In this document: in pieces, positions 60,985 to 64,000 of the stretch
How positions within the stretch are numbered: position 1 is the first letter of the stretch
Layout: each line of letters starts with the position of its first letter
NCBI RefSeq assembly: GCF_963676065.1
Contig: NZ_OY780933.1
Coordinates: 1,054,001 to 1,118,000, forward strand
DNA length: 64,000 nt
Source: Maridesulfovibrio sp.
GTDB lineage: Bacteria; Desulfobacterota; Desulfovibrionia; Desulfovibrionales; Desulfovibrionaceae
Reading direction: 5' to 3'
The notes under the pieces: generated by a model
What the model was told of the DNA's origin: nothing
What the model saw: only the letters and a program-made list of their open reading frames with translations
Databases searched by the model: none
Position numbers and translations under genes: made by a program

Positions 60985-62124
60985 ATGAAACATCGAATTC
61001 TTTTGGTTGATGATGAGCCTAATATATTGTCTTCATTGAAGAGACAGCTTCGAGGAAGCTATGAAGTCCATACCGCTGAAGATCCTGAAAAAGCCCTTGC
61101 GGGACTCGATAGGAAGCACCCTTTCGCTGTGGTTATTTCCGATTACCGGATGCCGCAGATGTCCGGTATAGATTTTTTGAAAGAAGTAAAATTAAAAAGT
61201 CCTGAAACAACCCGTATGATTCTCACCGGATATGCCGATCTGGACAATGCCATAGGAGCCGTTAACGACGGGCATGTCTTCAGATTCCTGACCAAACCGT
61301 GTGAAAAAGAGACACTACTTAAAAATATCAAGGAAGCCGCGGAACAGTACGACCTTATTACAGGCAAAAGAATTTTACTGGAAAAGACTCTTAAAGGCAG
61401 TGTAGAACTGCTGACCGAGATAACCTCGCTAGTGAATCCCGAGGCCGCGGAAAGGGTCAGCAGGATCAGGAGATATGTAAGGTATCTGGCGCAGAAGAAA
61501 GGTATTAAATCTCTCTGGAGATATGATATCGCGGCGATGCTTTCACAGCTTGGGCTGCTTATACTCCCGCCCGGAACCATGGACATGTTTCTGGCTGGAA
61601 AGACGTTGTCCGACGAGCAGGAGCAGATTTTTGAAATGCATCCTGTTGTGGCCCAGGATCTGGTCGCGAAACTGCCCAGAATGGAGAGCATTGCCGAAAT
61701 GATCTCTTATCAGTTGAAGGGCTTTGACGGTTCAGGAACTCCCCGGGACGGTGTTGAAGGCGAGGATATCCCGGTCGGAGGAAGAATACTTCGCATCGCC
61801 CTTGATTACGATCTTTTTCTGCAGCAGTATGAAAATTCACGTCTGGCTTTTGCCAAGCTTGAAGAGCAATCTCAGGAATATGACCCCGAGCTGCTTTATT
61901 ATATTGAAGGAATGCTTGGCGTTGAGGCCCGCTATGAAGTTGAGTCGCTTACTATAAAGGAACTTAAGCCGGGAATGATTCTTTACGAAGACATTTTGTC
62001 CGATAAGGGCGCTATGCTCCTTAGAAAGAGTCTTGAGCTGGACAAAGGAAAGATAGACCGCATCAATATGTTTGCCCATAAAGTAGGGGTGACCGAACCT
62101 GTCAGCGTACTTGTCCCGGGGTAG
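60985..62124 (+). CDS. Response regulator with degenerate HD-GYP domain
   Basis: 379 residues from the ATG at 60985; in-frame GTG codons just upstream were not used. The receiver is complete (LLVDDEPN, D in VISDYRMPQMSG, K in FLTKPC). The second half follows the HD-GYP order but lacks its metal ligands: AALLHDIGKI reads AAMLSQLGLLI, HHE reads YQL, and DGTGYP reads DGSGTP; IPVGGRILRIALDYD follows normally. c-di-GMP hydrolysis is therefore unlikely; it may act as a binding or signalling partner of the HDOD protein encoded just before. Confidence 0.85.
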   Translation: MKHRILLVDDEPNILSSLKRQLRGSYEVHTAEDPEKALAGLDRKHPFAVVISDYRMPQMSGIDFLKEVKLKSPETTRMILTGYADLDNAIGAVNDGHVFRFLTKPCEKETLLKNIKEAAEQYDLITGKRILLEKTLKGSVELLTEITSLVNPEAAERVSRIRRYVRYLAQKKGIKSLWRYDIAAMLSQLGLLILPPGTMDMFLAGKTLSDEQEQIFEMHPVVAQDLVAKLPRMESIAEMISYQLKGFDGSGTPRDGVEGEDIPVGGRILRIALDYDLFLQQYENSRLAFAKLEEQSQEYDPELLYYIEGMLGVEARYEVESLTIKELKPGMILYEDILSDKGAMLLRKSLELDKGKIDRINMFAHKVGVTEPVSVLVPG

Positions 62125-62166
62125 ATATGAATTTTAATGTTGGGTATATACAGGGTAAAAGTTTCA

Positions 62167-62583
62167 ATGGCTGATTATGAATTATATCTGAAGAAACTGG
62201 CTGCAGGTGAAGTTCCGGAGAATCCCTTTCTTGATTTCATGGGAATAAGGGTAGAGGAAGTTAAGGACGGTTTTGCGCGGTTAAGTATGGAAATACGGCC
62301 CGAATTCCTGCAGGGGGCAGGGAATATTCAGGGAGGATTGTCCATAGCTCTTTCCAGCGAGGCTGCGGCCCATGCGGTTATGACTACCCTCGCTCCCGGT
62401 GAAGATATGGTCACCGTCGAGCTTAAGAATAATTTTCTCGCTCCGGCTTCCAAAGGGATGCTTACCGCGGAGTCAACTGTCTTCAAGCGTGGGCGTACAT
62501 TGATTATCGTGGACAGCGTAGTTCGTGATGATCAGGGCAGGATGGTTTCGCGCAGCAGTGCTACTTTGATGGTACTTAAATGA
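62167..62583 (+). CDS. PaaI-type hotdog thioesterase
   Basis: 138 residues from the ATG at 62167; an ATG at 62137 adds ten residues and cannot be excluded, as neither has a good ribosome site. NPFLDFMGIRVEEVKDGFARLSMEIRPEFLQGAGNIQGGLSIALSSEAAAHAV is the PaaI hotdog signature, with N/H-GG replaced by IQGG. VTVELKNNFLAPASKGMLTAESTVFKRGRTLIIVDSVVRDDQGRMVSRSSATLMV completes the fold. It hydrolyses acyl- or aryl-CoA. It lies 12-42 nt after the REC-HD gene. Confidence 0.85.
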   Translation: MADYELYLKKLAAGEVPENPFLDFMGIRVEEVKDGFARLSMEIRPEFLQGAGNIQGGLSIALSSEAAAHAVMTTLAPGEDMVTVELKNNFLAPASKGMLTAESTVFKRGRTLIIVDSVVRDDQGRMVSRSSATLMVLK

Positions 62584-62644
62584 AATTAAAGACGTACCGC
62601 TGATCCTGTCCGAATTATTTTTTTGTGAAAATTTTTTTGCTGCA

Positions 62645-62672
62645 TTGACAGTTGCACCGGCTTTGTTACTGT
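62645..62672 (+). promoter_or_regulatory. Candidate promoter for the MscS-type gene
   Basis: TTGACA (62645-62650), a 16-nt spacer and TACTGT (62667-62672). The -35 is perfect and the -10 is weak. Confidence 0.4.
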
Positions 62673-62707
62673 CTGTTTAATATCGAACCTTAAAGTCGGG
62701 AGCTCAT

Positions 62708-63892
62708 ATGGATAATGCCACTCAACAAATCGCGGAAGTAAACCACGCCACCCTGTTCGATTGGTTTGAAAAGATCAAAGAATTTGGGTTGAATGTCTGG
62801 CAGAACGGAATACCGCAGGATAATCTGATCAATCTCGGGCAGGCCGTTGCTGTCCTTTTATTTTTTCTCCTTTTGCGGCGGTTTCTTACTAAATTTACCA
62901 TGAACCGGTTGCAGAATATTTTTGATAAGCATGATACACAGGCCGGGGGCAGTGTTCTTAGAGCTCTTGCGGAGCCTATCCGTTTTATCCCGGTGGTTCT
63001 CGGTCTTTTTTTTGCGAATCAGTGTCTGGAGTTGCAGCCTTCCATAGCGATATTTGCAGATAGCATAATTAGGGCGTTAATCCTGTTCGTGATTTTCTGG
63101 TCTGCTTTTAATATTGTTTCCGTTTCCACCAAAATTTTCCGCAAACTTGAGAAAGTACTGACCCCATCCCTAGTGGACTGGCTGATCAAACTGGTCAAGT
63201 TCCTGATAGTTCTTATGGGTGTGGCCAGCATCCTTGAGATTTTCGGGATAGATATCGGTCCGATACTTACTGGGCTTGGTCTTTTCAGTGTGGCTGTTGC
63301 CCTCGGTGCCAAGGATCTTTTTCAGAATATCATTGCCGGTATTTCAATTATCGCTGAAAGCCGTTTTGATGTGGGAGACTGGGTTACTGTTGACGGTAAA
63401 GTGGATGGGACAGTTGAATTCATAGGATTCCGTTCCACGCGCATCCGCAGGTTTGATAAAGCCCCTGTTTATGTACCGAACTCCGCTCTTTCCGATAATT
63501 GCCTGATCAATTTTTCCAAGATGACCCATAGGCGGATTCTCTGGACGATAGGTGTGGAATACCGCACATCAACAGAACAGTTGAAACTCATTCAGGAACG
63601 GGTCATGGAATACATTCTGGGCAATGATGATTATGCTAAGCCGCCTGAAGTTTCCTGCTTTATGCGCGTGGTGCAGTTCGGAGATTCATCGATAGATTTT
63701 CAACTTTATGCCTTTACCAAGACCACCAACTGGATGGACTGGCTGAAGATAAGGGAAGATCTGGCTTATCGTATTAAAGAGATTGTTGAAGTTGAGGCCG
63801 GAACCGCATTCGCATTCCCTTCACAATCTATTTATGTTGAAGCTGTACCCGGTGTTGCTGCTGAAAATTTTGTCCCTCCTAAAGGTGATTAA
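62708..63892 (+). CDS. Small-conductance mechanosensitive channel, MscS family
   Basis: 394 residues. Four hydrophobic segments occur (LGQAVAVLLFFLLLRRFL, FIPVVLGLFFANQCL, ALILFVIFWSAFNIVSV, LVKFLIVLMGVASILEIFGIDIG). The pore helix GPILTGLGLFSVAVALGAKDLFQNIIAGISIIAE is the MscS signature, and RFDVGDWVTVDGKVDGTVEFIGFRSTRIRRFD with YVPNSALSDNCLINFS is the beta domain. It opens on membrane stretch to release solutes in osmotic downshock. It is monocistronic, ended by the terminator at 63931. Confidence 0.94.
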   Translation: MDNATQQIAEVNHATLFDWFEKIKEFGLNVWQNGIPQDNLINLGQAVAVLLFFLLLRRFLTKFTMNRLQNIFDKHDTQAGGSVLRALAEPIRFIPVVLGLFFANQCLELQPSIAIFADSIIRALILFVIFWSAFNIVSVSTKIFRKLEKVLTPSLVDWLIKLVKFLIVLMGVASILEIFGIDIGPILTGLGLFSVAVALGAKDLFQNIIAGISIIAESRFDVGDWVTVDGKVDGTVEFIGFRSTRIRRFDKAPVYVPNSALSDNCLINFSKMTHRRILWTIGVEYRTSTEQLKLIQERVMEYILGNDDYAKPPEVSCFMRVVQFGDSSIDFQLYAFTKTTNWMDWLKIREDLAYRIKEIVEVEAGTAFAFPSQSIYVEAVPGVAAENFVPPKGD

Positions 63893-63930
63893 GCATGCAT
63901 TTCAGCTGCAACTAGTCTGTTGTAATATCA

Positions 63931-63967
63931 AACGCCCCGTAGAATTTTGCTGCGGGGCGTTTTTTTT
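63931..63967 (+). terminator. Intrinsic terminator after the MscS-type gene
   Basis: AACGCCCCG and CGGGGCGTT form a 9-bp stem, extended inward by a G-T and two more pairs around an AATTTTG-type loop, followed by a run of Ts. Confidence 0.92.
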
Positions 63968-64000
63968 CTGTTTATGTGGTTGTCAGTTGCGGTCCTGTTT

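Overview
The window looks like chromosomal DNA from a Gram-negative, flagellated sulfate reducer of the Desulfovibrionaceae, probably close to Maridesulfovibrio. This is inferred from moderate GC, a Ros/MucR zinc-finger regulator, LPS and flagellar genes, and intergenic repeats of a kind I associate with that family; no rRNA or other marker here proves it. There are about 64 protein genes, one insertion sequence, no tRNA or rRNA and no CRISPR array.

Layout. (1) 1-14645, minus strand: a surface-polysaccharide locus. A winged-helix regulator heads an operon with a WbpE-like aminotransferase, a fused WlbA-WlbB-like dehydrogenase/acetyltransferase, two GT4 glycosyltransferases and an epimerase that runs off the left edge. 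Upstream is a near-complete set for a UDP-diacetylbacillosamine-type sugar (PglF-, PglE-, PglD-, PglC-like) with a GT4 enzyme, an asparagine-synthase-like amidotransferase and a polysaccharide deacetylase. (2) 14844-26834: a type II secretion (T2SS) region in two divergent operons. The minus operon is histidine kinase - response regulator - gspC - gspF - kpsF; the plus operon is a lipoprotein followed by gspG-H-I-J-K-L-M-N. gspD, gspE and the prepilin peptidase are not here. The response regulator ends in a domain that reads like a RelE/ParE toxin fold, the most unusual feature of the window. (3) 26917-33841: a methyltransferase, a small zinc-ribbon protein, a complete IS3-family element (27833-29147, 3-bp target duplication), a REC-REC-GGDEF-like regulator, a MucR-type regulator, a Tat-exported M15 peptidase and fliM.

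(4) 34009-50087: a GT2 - FdtA-like - FdtB-like sugar operon, a HAD phosphatase-like protein, an AMIN/Amidase_3 cell-wall amidase, glpX, a DUF202 protein, an LPS heptosyltransferase, a SPOR lipoprotein with what looks like a dead C25-protease fold, rimO, a PAS histidine kinase, rdgB and glmS. (5) 50213-55170, minus: potABCD with a GNAT acetyltransferase and a small acidic protein at the head of the same transcription unit. (6) 55434-63892: a signalling cluster (sigma-54 activator, multi-PAS kinase, REC-HDOD and REC-pseudo-HD-GYP proteins), then a PaaI-type thioesterase and an MscS channel.

The genes centre on the cell envelope: sugar-nucleotide synthesis (glmS supplies GlcN-6-P, kpsF feeds Kdo, the Pgl/Wbp/Fdt sets make amino sugars), LPS and capsule assembly, secretion, and the two-component systems that probably control them.
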